Positions 51,901-60,966 of a stretch of DNA of 64,000 nucleotides are shown here, piece after piece (positions within the stretch are counted from its first letter, which is position 1; every line of letters begins with the position of its first letter). The position numbers and the translations under genes were made by a program. The stretch is from Plotosus lineatus (lineage: Eukaryota; Chordata; Actinopteri; Siluriformes; Plotosidae), in assembly GCA_024760905.1 (NCBI GenBank), contig CM045733.1:19409501-19473500 (forward strand), given 5' to 3'. The notes below the pieces were generated by a model. It did no database searches, was not told where the DNA came from, and worked only from the letters and a program-made list of their open reading frames with translations.

Positions 51901-54900
51901 CAATGTCCCACTTCTTTGCTAACCTCTTCCTTTGTACACACTCCTGCAATTCCTCATTCCACCACCAAGTCTCCTAATCTACTTACATGTTTCAACTCCT
52001 CCTTGAAGACAACATGACACTCTTCCTTTATCAGCTTCCACCACTTTGTCTTCTGCTCTGCCTTTGGCTTCTTCATCTTCCTCACCATCAGTGTCATCCT
52101 GGACACCACCATCCTATGCTGTCTAGCAACACTCTCACTCACTACCTTCAAATTACATCGTCTACACAACATGTAGTCTATCTGTGTGCTCCTACCTCCG
52201 TTTTTATAAGTCACCCTATGCTCATCTCTGTTCTGGAAGAAAGTATTAACCACAGTCATTTCCATCCTTTTCAGAAAATCAATCAACATCTGTCCTGTGT
52301 TCCTGTCCTGGATATCAAACTTGCCCATCACTTCCTCGTCCCCTCTGTTGCCTGCACCAACATGTCCACTGAAGTCTGCACCAATGATCACTCTTTCACC
52401 TCCGGGGGTACTCTGCATCACCTCATCTAACTCATTTCAGAATCTCTCCTTCTCTTCTAGCTCACATCCTGCCTATGGGGCATAAGCACGAACAACATTG
52501 AACATCACGATACTCTTTTCACTTCTAAAACATTCCTGACAAAGAATATTTACCATACTGCACCATCGATAGTATTCTGTCTGGCTACATTACTACATGG
52601 AATGGCAGCTGTAATTCTCTGGACCACAGAACTCTGCAGAGTGTAGTCAAATCAGTGCAGAGCATCACCAGGACTGAAGTGCCAGCCATCCAGGACCTCC
52701 ACACACAGCACAGTAGGAGGAAGGCTCAGAAGATCCTCTCTGATCCCAGCCATCCTAACTACACAGTCTTCATGTTTGTCTAGCAAACGGTACAGGTGCA
52801 TCCGGGCTCGGACTAGCAGATTCGGTGACCGTTTCTATCCACAAGCCATCAGGCTACTGATCTGCTGATATACTGGACAAATTGTACACGCCACTGTTTC
52901 TGCACTACAACCACTTCAGTATTTTTTTCAACACTCTGTAATTATACTTCTGTACATATAAATATTTTAAGCTTAGTTTAGTTTATATTTTATTTCATAT
53001 TATAGTTTTTTATTTTTTCCTTTATATTTGATCTAAATGTGCAACATTAAGGGGACTCTGAGTCCAAGACTTTTATTGCAGGTAGTGATGTTCCATTGTT
53101 ACCTACATATGACAAATAAACTTAAAATTGAGAAACTCGAGAGCACTTGGAATTGGGGTGTGGCTTTAGACAGGCCATTATAGGTGGGGAAGAGGAGCAT
53201 TTACCCAAAACCCTGGCGAGATCTAATAACCCCATCAAAACTCAACTAGAGAGCAAGTGGTCCAAAATGTACACTTAGATCTGAGTCTTGAGGTTTGTGA
53301 AATTGTCTGAATCAACATTCCTACACTTTTTCCAATTGCAGTGTGCACTTATGAACACTTTTCCACTTTCCTTGTTTATTTATACAATCTGTCTTAACGG
53401 TGCAGTGACTGTTAATCATTCAGAAAATTTCATCCATGGTTTTCATACATATTTGTGTGTATAAGCCATTTCTGGGTTTTTTTTTTTTGTGCATGGTTTT
53501 TCCCACTCTGGAATACACACCCCGTTTTCAAAGTGAGGCTCAATCTTGTAATCTGAGAAAGCTCTATACTGCCACCTTGTGTTTAACACAAAAGCTGCAA
53601 GATACAGTCATCTTGATCAGCCTGTGCTAATGTCATGACTGTCTGTCTGTCTTCCTTTCGGCTTTTTCCCTTTTTACTCGGGAGTCGCCACAGTGAATCA
53701 TCTGATTCGCATGTTTGATTTGGCAGAAGTTTTTACGTCGGATGCCCTTCCTGTCACAACCCTTTTTAGCAAGGGACAGAAACACGCTGACGACTTTGCA
53801 GCTACTCTTTACAAAAGTCAGCAATGGTTCTTTTACATACCTCTCACCAGAGACAGTGAGAGACATGGCCCGCCTTTGATAACCCAGTTAGCCGCACTGG
53901 GGGGGGGGGGGGGGGGTAGTGACAACCTTGTGGAGAGTGGGACTCGAACCCCCAACCTTTGGATCAGCGATCCAGTGCCCTAGACCACCACTGCCCCTCC
54001 CTGTGCTAATGTCATGACAACTTCTATTATTGTATATCAGAAACCCTTGGTAAGGTTTGAGTTTCTACACTACGCAAGTGCTTCTCTACAAAATCCCATG
54101 CATTACTAAATAATGTAGATTTCAGTGATGTGAATAATGTGTTACAGAACTTGTGTATCCTGTTCCTGCTGTCCTCACTGGCACATTTTGTTGACCATAA
54201 TGGGATCAGATGAGAGAGTTGAACACAATGCTAAGTGTAGAATGAGTAACCTTATGTAGTTTTCCTTGTAAAAAGCCTTGCCTAAATCTATTGATGTCCT
54301 CTTCAGAAATCAGGTTTTTGATCAAAAGGAATCCATTTTCTTCATAAGAAAGTCTTTGTTCTGGAGACAGCACATCTGTACCCAAAGTGTACCTACAGCC
54401 ATAATAACACATTGGATGCAAAGGGTCATCAAATGACACAAAGACCAGTTCATGTTTTATGACCTGATATTCAACACAAAACAATAACCACATACTTAAG
54501 TGCTCCAGGGTGGTGATGTGACAGACTTTGTGCAGATGTAAAGGATGAGCGCTTTGTTACATACACTTAAGGAAAATCAATATCTACTCATCAGATTGGA
54601 TAATGTCAATATTATACTCGGAGATGAGCTTTATCAAATGTTTTCCTTCCTTCATCTGGTTATTAGCTCAACGCATCTCATCTGGGCTACAAATCAACCC
54701 GAGCTACATGACATATGTAGACCATTTCCTCGCAATGGTCCAATCTCCATACCTTACAGATATAAACTTCCTATGTTCATGTGTTATTGAACTGTAGTTC
54801 ACATAAAATTATTCACCAATATAGGCAAAAACAGTTGCAAATTAATCATTTCATATTCAAAGCTAAATGTAAAAACTTCTTCATGAAACTTTAATTTGAT

Positions 54901-55117
54901 TAAAATATTTGGTAGGTTGGTACAGTAGTTAGCACATCCGCATCAAAGCTAGCAGGTCCTGGGTTTCCTTCCCAGGGCGAGGGCAATTCCAAGTGTAGTT
55001 TGTATATTCTCCCTGTGCTTGAGTGGATTTCCTCCAAGTACTCAGGATTCCTCTCACAGTCAAAAAGAAGTGTACATGAGGCAGATTGACGGTTCCAAAT
55101 TGCCCCTAGAAGAGAAA

Positions 55118-55152
<35 letters not shown>

Positions 55153-57007
55153 CGAGAGAGAGAGAGAGAGAGAGAGTGATTGTGTGTTTTGTCTCTATGA
55201 TGGTCAGGCAAGCTGATCAGGGTATGCAATGCCTTCGGTCAGTGTTGACTATGATAGAATCCAGTCTCCCCACAACCTTAGTAGGATTAAGTGGTTCGGC
55301 AAAGGAGTCATGTAAATAACAAGTTTACTCACATTTGCATTTGTTCCAAATCCTCCACCCTCATTTGCTGACCCACTTACTCCTACTAAGCTCACACATA
55401 GGCCAGATCCTATCTCAGCCAACACTATATGGGCAAAAAAACAGGTACACCCTGAACAGCTCACCAGACCCCTGCAGGCCCAACGACCATTCACACTCAT
55501 ACCTGTGTACAATTCAGAAGACTGGATTTATCTAATGTGCATGTCGCTGCACAGTGTAAGGCAGGGGTCCCCAAACTTTGTCCTGCGAGGGCCACATAAC
55601 TTTTCCCTTCTCTGATGGGGGGACCGAGGTCAGTTTGTAACAGAAAAAGTGTGACTATCGCAAGGCTGCCTAAATGTAAACATTTGTTTTCCAGTAAGCC
55701 ACACATAACCAGATATTAGTAACCCTTTCCAAAACCTTCACTGAAAAAGTCAGGAAATAAAGAAAAAAAACAAACAAAAACAAACAAACAAAAAAAAAAA
55801 CGCTGGTGGATATCATTTGAGCAATCCAAAAGCTGCCCGAACAGACGACTGGTTCAGCCAAGCCTGGCGTACAGATGTATTTTCCTGAGCTAACAGTCCA
55901 GTTTTTAGCTTTGAGTTTGTCTACTCGCATTTAGCCTTGCAAGCGATCATACTCGTCAGCGCAGATTGTATTCAGCCACTGTGTCTTGACAGATGATACA
56001 AACAACCTTTTCTATGCATTAAACAAACAAACAAAAAAAATAATCTGTCCACTGCAGGTTAAATAACCTGCATTCTGAATCAAATTTTTCTCTTCCATAT
56101 CCTTTTCATCATTATTTCGTTATATTTGACAGGGGGAAGTCTAAGTTTTTGCTGGGGGGGGGTCAGATGGGGCACAGATGGCAGAAGGGTGGAGTCGGAT
56201 GTTCTGTTCTGGGTGTGTATTAGCCTTGATAGCGCGGCCAGACTAAAAAAAAAAATAATCAAAATGCATCTGTGGTATCGTTCAGGGGGCCAGGCCAAGT
56301 GTGAAGGCAGGCCGTAGTTTGGGGACAACCAGTGTCAGGAAACCCACGTAAGCATGGGAAGAACATGTCAAGTCCACACAGAATCATCTCCGCCGACCCC
56401 GGGACCAGAACTCAACAGGGTGTGAGGCAAACATGCCACAAAATCTAAACTCAATTTATTCAAGTGCATCAAGTTCAAATCCCTCCATTCAACAGTCCCT
56501 GGATGGTCCTGGAGTATCAGTAAAGATGTGACATATCAGAAATTATTGAAACATAAAATTAATTTAAATGCATCATATCACACTCCTCTGATAAACTCGT
56601 GGTACAAAAATAACAGTTAATAAAACTTACTCAGTTTCAAACCGTTATTACGGTAATGTCGAAATACAGCTCCCCCAATGACCCAGATCAGAGGATTCTG
56701 TGCAATACTGGTACTTATTTTCCACAGTAAATCACTAGTTCTACGAATTTATCAAAATACAGAGGGATAAGGTTATAATATCCGAGATTTTTTTTTTTCT
56801 TACATAATCGACCTGAACCCCGTGCCGTACCGCGCAACTATGCCGCTTATCGCTCATGGTCTCCGAGTGAAACCTCACAGACTCATCGTTGGAACAAGCA
56901 CCGAGTTCAACACTTTAACCGAACTGTTAAAAGGATACTACAGCAGTACCGGAACGGTCCAGATGGTTCAGGACAACTTTCAGCCTATCCGCGGCCCGTA
57001 GAGTCAT
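43551..57007 (-). CDS. phyh: PHYH phytanoyl-CoA 2-hydroxylase, seven exons, 3' end missing, exon 1 frame-broken
   Basis: Exons in coding order: 57007-56879, 54392-54282, 48469-48301, 47430-47349, 47251-47070, 46231-46082, 43685-43551. PHYH is the peroxisomal Fe(II)/2-oxoglutarate dioxygenase that hydroxylates phytanoyl-CoA in alpha-oxidation. Seen: N-terminal PTS2 signal [21 protein letters not shown]; the HxD iron ligands in [31 protein letters not shown]; distal His in HPLLIHGSG; 2-oxoglutarate-binding Arg in TQGFRK. The exon boundaries known in human (codon 45 split after its second base) are kept. Oddities: one extra base in exon 1, GC donor of intron 2, and no exon for the human C terminus DIWMFRARLVKGERTNL. 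About 319 of 336 expected residues are present. Confidence 0.93.
44105..44166 (+). repeat. GT/GC-rich microsatellite
   Basis: Imperfect GT run (GTGTGTGCGTGCGTGCGCGT) inside element F1. F2 has only a short remnant of it. Confidence 0.85.
44231..45011 (+). mobile_element. Tc1-like copy C, internally deleted
   Basis: 781 bases, TA-flanked, both inverted ends present (CAGGTCCTTCTC and GAAGGACCTG). About half of the element, most of the transposase gene, is gone. Same family as copies A and B, opposite strand. Confidence 0.92.
44551..44754 (+). pseudogene. internally deleted Tc1 transposase, in-frame remnant
   Basis: The first 11 codons ([11 protein letters not shown]) join directly to the C-terminal segment [20 protein letters not shown], leaving a 67-codon open frame. 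The helix-turn-helix and DDE residues are all deleted, so no transposase activity is possible. Confidence 0.9.
45287..45615 (-). repeat. L2-tailed SINE copy
   Basis: Complement: CCTAGGAGGATAAAGCGGCT tail, GAGATAGGCTCTACC, and head near 45590-45615 (GGCAGAGTGGTTATACTCAC). Confidence 0.68.
45926..45956 (+). repeat. (ATT)n microsatellite
   Basis: About ten ATT units in the intron after phyh exon 6. Confidence 0.93.
46082..46231 (-). CDS. phyh: phyh exon 6
   Basis: Exactly 50 codons between TCTGTCCAG and AAAG|GTAAAA. Encodes [40 protein letters not shown] and the TQGFRK Arg motif. Confidence 0.96.
46655..46975 (-). repeat. L2-tailed SINE copy
   Basis: Complement: AGTAGGAGGACTAAGTGGTT tail, CTTCTACAGTCCAAAGATGT body, tRNA-like head about 46930-46975. 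Confidence 0.66.
47070..47251 (-). CDS. phyh: phyh exon 5
   Basis: After [29 protein letters not shown] with the HxD iron ligands, [32 protein letters not shown]. Donor GAG|GTGAGA. Confidence 0.96.
47349..47430 (-). CDS. phyh: phyh exon 4
   Basis: 82 bases after [36 protein letters not shown]. Near-identical to human. Donor TCAG|GTGACT. Confidence 0.96.
47528..48281. mobile_element. TA-flanked DNA element carrying an inserted SINE (copy F2)
   Basis: Sister of F1: left end near CAGTACATTGATCGCTTGCT, right end in complement CAGCGATTCCTCACTTTCCG before TA. A SINE at 47898-48152 interrupts it at a point that is empty in F1. A 16-G run lies near its right end. Confidence 0.75.
47898..48152 (+). 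mobile_element. 5'-truncated SINE, LINE-type tail
   Basis: Starts within the SINE core (CCCCCAGTGCAGCTAACTGG), then GTTGTGTCAGGAAGTGCATC, GATTCGCAGTGGCGACCCCT and a GAAGAAGAAG tail. The tRNA head is missing. Confidence 0.9.
48301..48469 (-). CDS. phyh: phyh exon 3
   Basis: After [56 protein letters not shown]. Donor CAG|GTTTGC. Its first base completes the Arg codon begun by the GC-donor exon 2. Confidence 0.96.
48906..49088 (+). pseudogene. hAT transposase N-terminal fragment (BED-like zinc finger)
   Basis: Open frame with [20 protein letters not shown] and [11 protein letters not shown]: an aromatic residue, CxxC and a following His, as in the BED finger of ZBED/GTF2IRD2-type hAT proteins. 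The catalytic and dimerisation parts are absent. Confidence 0.72.
49218..49241 (+). repeat. short (GT)n run
   Basis: GT run of about 9 units followed by GCGCGCGT, inside the hAT element. Confidence 0.9.
49340..50385. other. phyh intron 2, unassigned sequence
   Basis: AT-rich, with a short GAT repeat near 49475. No repeat ends or coding blocks were recognised. Confidence 0.5.
50388..52547 (-). mobile_element. APE-type LINE copy 3, 5'-truncated
   Basis: Complement of LINE copies 1 and 2 from within the endonuclease to the 3' end (CTTTCGGCTGCTCCCTTCAT at the tail). The 5' leader is absent and the left limit lies in the SDRVMSLK region. Confidence 0.9.
50475..52421 (-). pseudogene. LINE endonuclease-reverse transcriptase, broken (copy 3)
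   Basis: [20 protein letters not shown] shows the frame that copies 1 and 2 have lost. Then [70 protein letters not shown]. Multiple breaks and a deletion of the RT palm N-terminal part (about 51215-51330). Confidence 0.9.
52555..53130 (+). mobile_element. L2/CR1-type LINE 3' end
   Basis: The frame reads [40 protein letters not shown] and [19 protein letters not shown], the C-terminal region of CR1/L2-like RT proteins, then a 3' UTR ending CATATGACAAATAAACTTAA. A stop interrupts it at about 52780. Confidence 0.75.
53640..53999 (-). mobile_element. tRNA-headed SINE, LINE-type tail
   Basis: Perfect 19-bp target duplication CCTGTGCTAATGTCATGAC at 53621-53639 and 54000-54018. In complement the head GGCAGTGGTGGTCTAGGGC, the core with a 20-G tract, then the LINE-derived tail. 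Very similar to the copy at 34223. Confidence 0.94.
54282..54392 (-). CDS. phyh: phyh exon 2, GC donor
   Basis: After [45 protein letters not shown] plus two bases of an Arg codon. The only donor that gives the conserved [12 protein letters not shown] join is TTTAG|GCAAGG, a GC-AG intron. The upstream open frame to 54493 is intron. Confidence 0.93.
54905..55320 (+). repeat. L2-tailed SINE copy with GT/GA expansion
   Basis: Head GGTTGGTACAGTAGTTAGCA, B-box region AGGTCCTGGGTTTCC, body CTCCCTGTGCTTGAGTGG, a GT/GA run at 55121-55177, and tail CAACCTTAGTAGGATTAAGT. Confidence 0.68.
55345..55567 (-). repeat. L2-tailed SINE, split by a hAT element
   Basis: Complement of an L2-tailed SINE; its body resumes at 56337 (AAACCCACGTAAGCATGGGA) to about 56440, so the intervening DNA is an insertion. 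Confidence 0.62.
55568..56328. mobile_element. hAT-type element with CAGGGGTCCCCAAACT end
   Basis: Left end CAGGGGTCCCCAAACTTTGT, right end AGTTTGGGGACAACCA. Flanked by GTGTAAGG and GTGTCAGG, an 8-bp duplication with one difference. The ends resemble Charlie-like hAT elements. No transposase frame was recognised. Confidence 0.75.
56879..57007 (-). CDS. phyh: phyh exon 1, PTS2 signal, one-base frame break
   Basis: Starts [20 protein letters not shown] (human [20 protein letters not shown]) with PTS2 nonapeptide RLKVVLNHL. The frame hits TAA at codon 27. Reading one T fewer in the TTTT run (56929-56932) continues [19 protein letters not shown] to CT|GTGAGG and joins exon 2 in the phase known for human intron 1. 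The sequence is 129 bases; 128 would fit. Confidence 0.85.
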
Positions 57008-57101
57008 GATATTCGTGGAACAAAATAAAATCTTTCCCTTGAAACTTCGACACTACTGTACAGCGATTAGCTTGTGGCTAATGTTTACCCCCGCTGACTG
57101 C

Positions 57102-57124
57102 TGACGTCACGGGGTCAAAGTGCA
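57102..57124. promoter_or_regulatory. phyh promoter: CRE and DR1-like site
   Basis: A palindromic CRE TGACGTCA (57102-57109) lies about 95 bases upstream of the phyh ATG, next to GGGTCA-A-AGTGCA (57112-57124), a DR1 arrangement of nuclear-receptor half-sites such as PPAR/RXR or HNF4 bind. Matches by eye only; fits a peroxisomal lipid gene. Confidence 0.5.
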
Positions 57125-57307
57125 TGACAAGGACACTGACACTGGCAAAGCAACGTCATCCTCTCAACCCACTTATTTATTTGTGTTTTTAAGAAATTTA
57201 AATTGACCCATGTAGTTTCACGGTGGTTGGGGGCAATTTTAACATTTATAAAACAATTATTTAAATAATTATAAATCAACAACATCTCAGTACCAAGTTT
57301 CATTGAT

Positions 57308-57620
57308 ATAATCACTCACTCATTTGCCAAACCACTGAACCCTACTAGGGTCACAGGGAGGTTGAAGCCTATTTCAGCCTATTTTTATCCGACACATGGG
57401 GAAGCTGGTGTACACCTCGAACAGCCTGCCAGACCATTCCTGGGCCAGCAACCATTTACACAGCTAATTAGCCTCGTGTGCATGTCTTTGGACTGTGGGA
57501 GGAAACAAGAGTACCAGAAGAGGAAACCCATGCAGGCGCCTGAAAGAACACAGAAATTCTCTTGTGATCCTGGGACTCAAACCTAGTACTGTCTTGCTGT
57601 GAGGTGGGCGTGTTAGCCAT
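57308..57620 (-). repeat. L2-tailed SINE copy
   Basis: Complement: CCCTAGTAGGGTTCAGTGGT tail, CCTCCCACAGTCCAAAGACA body, and head near 57600. Confidence 0.68.
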
Positions 57621-57719
57621 AACTACAGTTTTTGGTCACTGTTGTGCCCTATTTAATGTGTTAACTTGCAATTAAATATGAATTATAATAAATATATAAC
57701 AATTTATACATTACTTAAG

Positions 57720-58054
57720 GGGGAAATGGTGGCCTTGTGGTAAAGGTACTGGATCACTGATCCTAAGGTTGGGGGTTCAAGCCCCACTCTCAACGGGTTG
57801 TCACTGCCCCCCCCCAGTGCAGCTAACTGGGTTATCAAAGGCCGGCCATGTCTCTCACTTTCTGTGGTGAGAGCTTTATGTTAAAGAACCATTACTGACT
57901 TTCGACAAGAGTAGCTGCATCGTCGTCAGCATGTTTCTGCCATGCAATGGCCTGGGAAGCTGTCCAGCGTGTACTCTGCCCTTGCCCAGAGTCAGCTGGG
58001 ATGGGCACCAGCCTCCTCGTGACCCTAATTAGGATTAAGTGGTTACAGAAATGA
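57720..58054 (+). mobile_element. tRNA-headed SINE, L2-type tail
   Basis: Target duplication ACATTACTTAAG at 57708-57719 and 58055-58066. Head GGTGGCCTTGTGGTAAAGGT, B box GGGGGTTCAAGCCCCAC, and the common core and tail. Fragments of the same tail lie at 58120-58280. Confidence 0.9.
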
Positions 58055-58282
58055 ACATTACTTAAGTAAATAAATATCTTCAGATTAATTCAGCGTCACT
58101 GCTTTGTCATAGTCTTTGCCTGGAGTTGGGTGAGATGGGCACCCGCCTTCCCCGTGACCCTAATTAGGATTAGTTATCCTTCATTCATTTTTTGAACCAC
58201 TTAATCCTAATTAGGGTCGCGGTGAGGCTGGTGCCCATCTCAGGTGACTCTAGGCGAGGGCGGGGTACACCCTGGACAGCTC

Positions 58283-58328
<46 letters not shown>
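58283..58328 (+). repeat. (CA)n microsatellite
   Basis: About 23 CA units between an L2-tail fragment and the LINE at 58330. Confidence 0.96.
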
Positions 58329-58329
<1 letters not shown>

Positions 58330-58332
<3 letters not shown>

Positions 58333-59205
58333 TAGTGAACGTCCAGGGACAGGACATTGAGACAGTGGACAGTTTCAAATACCTGGGCGTTCACCTTAAC
58401 AATAAACTAGACTGATCCCACAACACCAACGCCTTGTACAAGAAGGGCCAGAGTCGCCTCCACCTTCTGAGGAGACTTAGGTCCTTCGGAGTATGCAGAC
58501 CTCTGCTCAGGACTTTTTATGACTCTGTGGTAGCCTCTGCAATCCTCTATGCTGCCATCTGCTGGGCCCCGGGCAGCACAGAGCGGGACAGAAAGAGACT
58601 GAACAAGCTGGTCAGGAGGGCCAGCTCTGTCCGAGGCTGCCCACTGGACTCTGTGGAGGAGGTGAGTGAGAGGAGGATGGTAGCAAAGCTCACATCCATC
58701 ATGGTCAACAGCTCTCACCCACTGCACCAGACTGTAGAGAAGCTGAGTAGCTCCTTCAGTGGACGACTGAGACATCCTCAGTGCAGCAGGAAGGAGCGCT
58801 ACCGCAGGTCGTTCATTCCCACCGCTGTCAGACTGTACAACGCCACTTTGTAACCGTCTGTGAAAATACCGGTTATGTGCAATAAAAACCCCGTGCGCTT
58901 TAATCAACCACATCTACCCCACTGACTGTGAACCATATCAACCCATCTACTCTGCCCTCAGATACATATACACTTTAATATAGGCCAGTCTACAAAGTTG
59001 TTCCCTTCTTTTCTTTTATTGTTTATTAATTTATACTATTTATGTATCTATTTATTTATTTACTTATATAATATATATGTATGTGTGTATGTTTGTATCT
59101 GTATCTATTTTTGCACCCCCTACTGATGGTACCTCAAGAGCCTGTAACAGTGAATTTCTCCATGGTGAGATTAATAAAGCTGTATCTTATCTTATCTTAT
59201 CTGAA
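58330..59205 (+). mobile_element. CR1/Rex1-type LINE 3' end with TCTTA tail
   Basis: The C-terminal frame (next entry) is followed by a 3' UTR with AATAAAGCTG and a tail of tandem TCTTA units (CTTATCTTATCTTATC). 5'-truncated, no endonuclease. Orientation + . Confidence 0.8.
58352..58853 (+). pseudogene. LINE RT C-terminal fragment
   Basis: VDSFKYLGVHLNNKLD, stop, then YKKGQSRLHLLRRLRSFGVC, FYDSVVASAILYAAICW, RDRKRLNKLVRRASSVRGCP and YRRSFIPTAVRLYNATL stop. Typical end domain of fish CR1/Rex1-like LINEs. A TGA (expected Trp) lies at about 58413. Confidence 0.82.
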
Positions 59206-59269
59206 CTAGGATTAATTAGTGGTTCAGGAAATGAAGGACTGAATGAATAAATAAATGCTTTACCATGCG

Positions 59270-59530
59270 CCATGATTCAGAACCTATTCTGGGAACATTA
59301 GGATGGAAACCCGGAATGCAATCCCAAACTACCAGAGGCTGCATATTCACATAAAACAATTTCGCACGGCAAATCCATATGATTTCCTTTGCAGCCGATT
59401 CTGGTTCATTTGGCATAAATCCATAACATAATTGCTGCAGATTGGTCAAGGTCACGTTAAAGCTTTCAAATGTTCCCTTTCTATCACTTCCCAAATGTAT
59501 TCTACAGGATTCAGATTCTGTGAAGTACCA
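59270..59530 (-). pseudogene. possible Tc1-like transposase C-terminal remnant
   Basis: Complement around 59480-59530 reads NLNPVEYIWEVIER, like the SPDLNPIENLW block with the third acidic catalytic residue, followed by 70 residues of plausible but unmatched sequence. No inverted ends found. Confidence 0.35.
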
Positions 59531-59554
59531 GATCTAGCAAACTGAACTCATGGT

Positions 59555-59725
59555 GGTGGCTCAGTGGTTTAGACTCTGGATCAGTGATTCGAAAGTTGAC
59601 GGTTCAAGCCCCAGTACCACCAAGCTGCCATTGATGAGCCCTTAATCCTCACTTGCGCAGGTGTATATAGATAAATGTAAATTGCTCTGGATAAAGGTGT
59701 CTGCCAAATGCTGTAAATGTAATTC
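59555..59725 (+). repeat. tRNA-headed SINE with TGTAAATGTAA tail
   Basis: GGTGGCTCAGTGGTTTAGAC head, B box GGTTCAAGCCCC, then TTGCTCTGGATAAAGGTGTC and TGCCAAATGCTGTAAATGTA. Confidence 0.75.
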
Positions 59726-60204
59726 ATGGAACTTGTTTGTTATGACTTGTGCTTCGACATGCTGCATTATCATGCACAGGACATAACCATTTTAAGATGA
59801 TTCAATTTATTTAGACATTCAAACCTACTCAACATTACCAATAAAACATTTACCCCAATATTACTACATGACCCGAGGAGCTGGCACAGTTTAGATTGAG
59901 TTCATGCTGCCAATGTCTGAACCTACCATGTGCGGGTTGCAACAGAAGTCCATCAGACAAAGCAGGATTTTTCAGCCTAAAGAATATTTTTCCTATCTTC
60001 ACTTGTCTGATTTCAGTGAGCCTGTGCTTAATAAGGCTTCAGATTCCGGTTAATCAGGAATTAATTTTTCATGAATTCTTGACCATCCATGTCAGTATTT
60101 CATGTGCTCTCGAAATGCTTTTCTGTTCCTCACTTTTACAGAAAGAGGTTATGTGAGTCCCAATAGCTTTCCTGTTGCCATGTTTGCCTGCAGAATTGCT
60201 GCTG

Positions 60205-60536
<332 letters not shown>

Positions 60537-60589
60537 TACAGTAGATATAAAGGATGCTGTATAATGCTTATATATTTTATTAATAAATA

Positions 60590-60841
60590 TCACAGTACAA
60601 AATTAAAAGTTTTTTTCTTAATCATTACTATATTTTACTACATTAATACTGTATTAATGAGTAAGACTGTCTATAGAATATGTTTAAGAAGCATATTTTA
60701 GCGCATGTAATAGATACATAGAATTTTACTTCTGGTTGATCATTCGCGCATGTAATATGATACATGGGTTTTACTTCCGGGTACAGAACTCACGGATTAT
60801 CTTCATTCGCGGGAGGGCATGCGAATATCGAGGGCCTACTG
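60590..60841. mobile_element. truncated relative of the 16651 MITE
   Basis: The interior matches 16900-17000 (TTAATGAGTAAGACT, CTATAGAAT, TTTAAGAAGC); the right end in complement is CAGTAGGCCCTCGATATTCG before TA. The left end is missing at the microsatellite. Confidence 0.68.
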
Positions 60842-60966
60842 TATTTATAGAAAAAAGAACACGAACAGAGTATAATCTTTTTCATTGAAGACACAGCACT
60901 GTAGTTTTCAAAAATGGCCACAAGAGGGATGGATTGCATTATATTTAATTTGCATTGCATTATATC

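Noticed and set aside
54251..54392. phyh exon 2 ending at the GT donor at 54250
   Set aside because: It would insert about ten unrelated residues and break the phase with exon 3; the GC donor gives the conserved join.
54393..54493. Upstream open extension of phyh exon 2
   Set aside because: It lies before a good acceptor (TGGCTGTAG), and the true exon 1 with the PTS2 signal is at 56879-57007 with matching phase.
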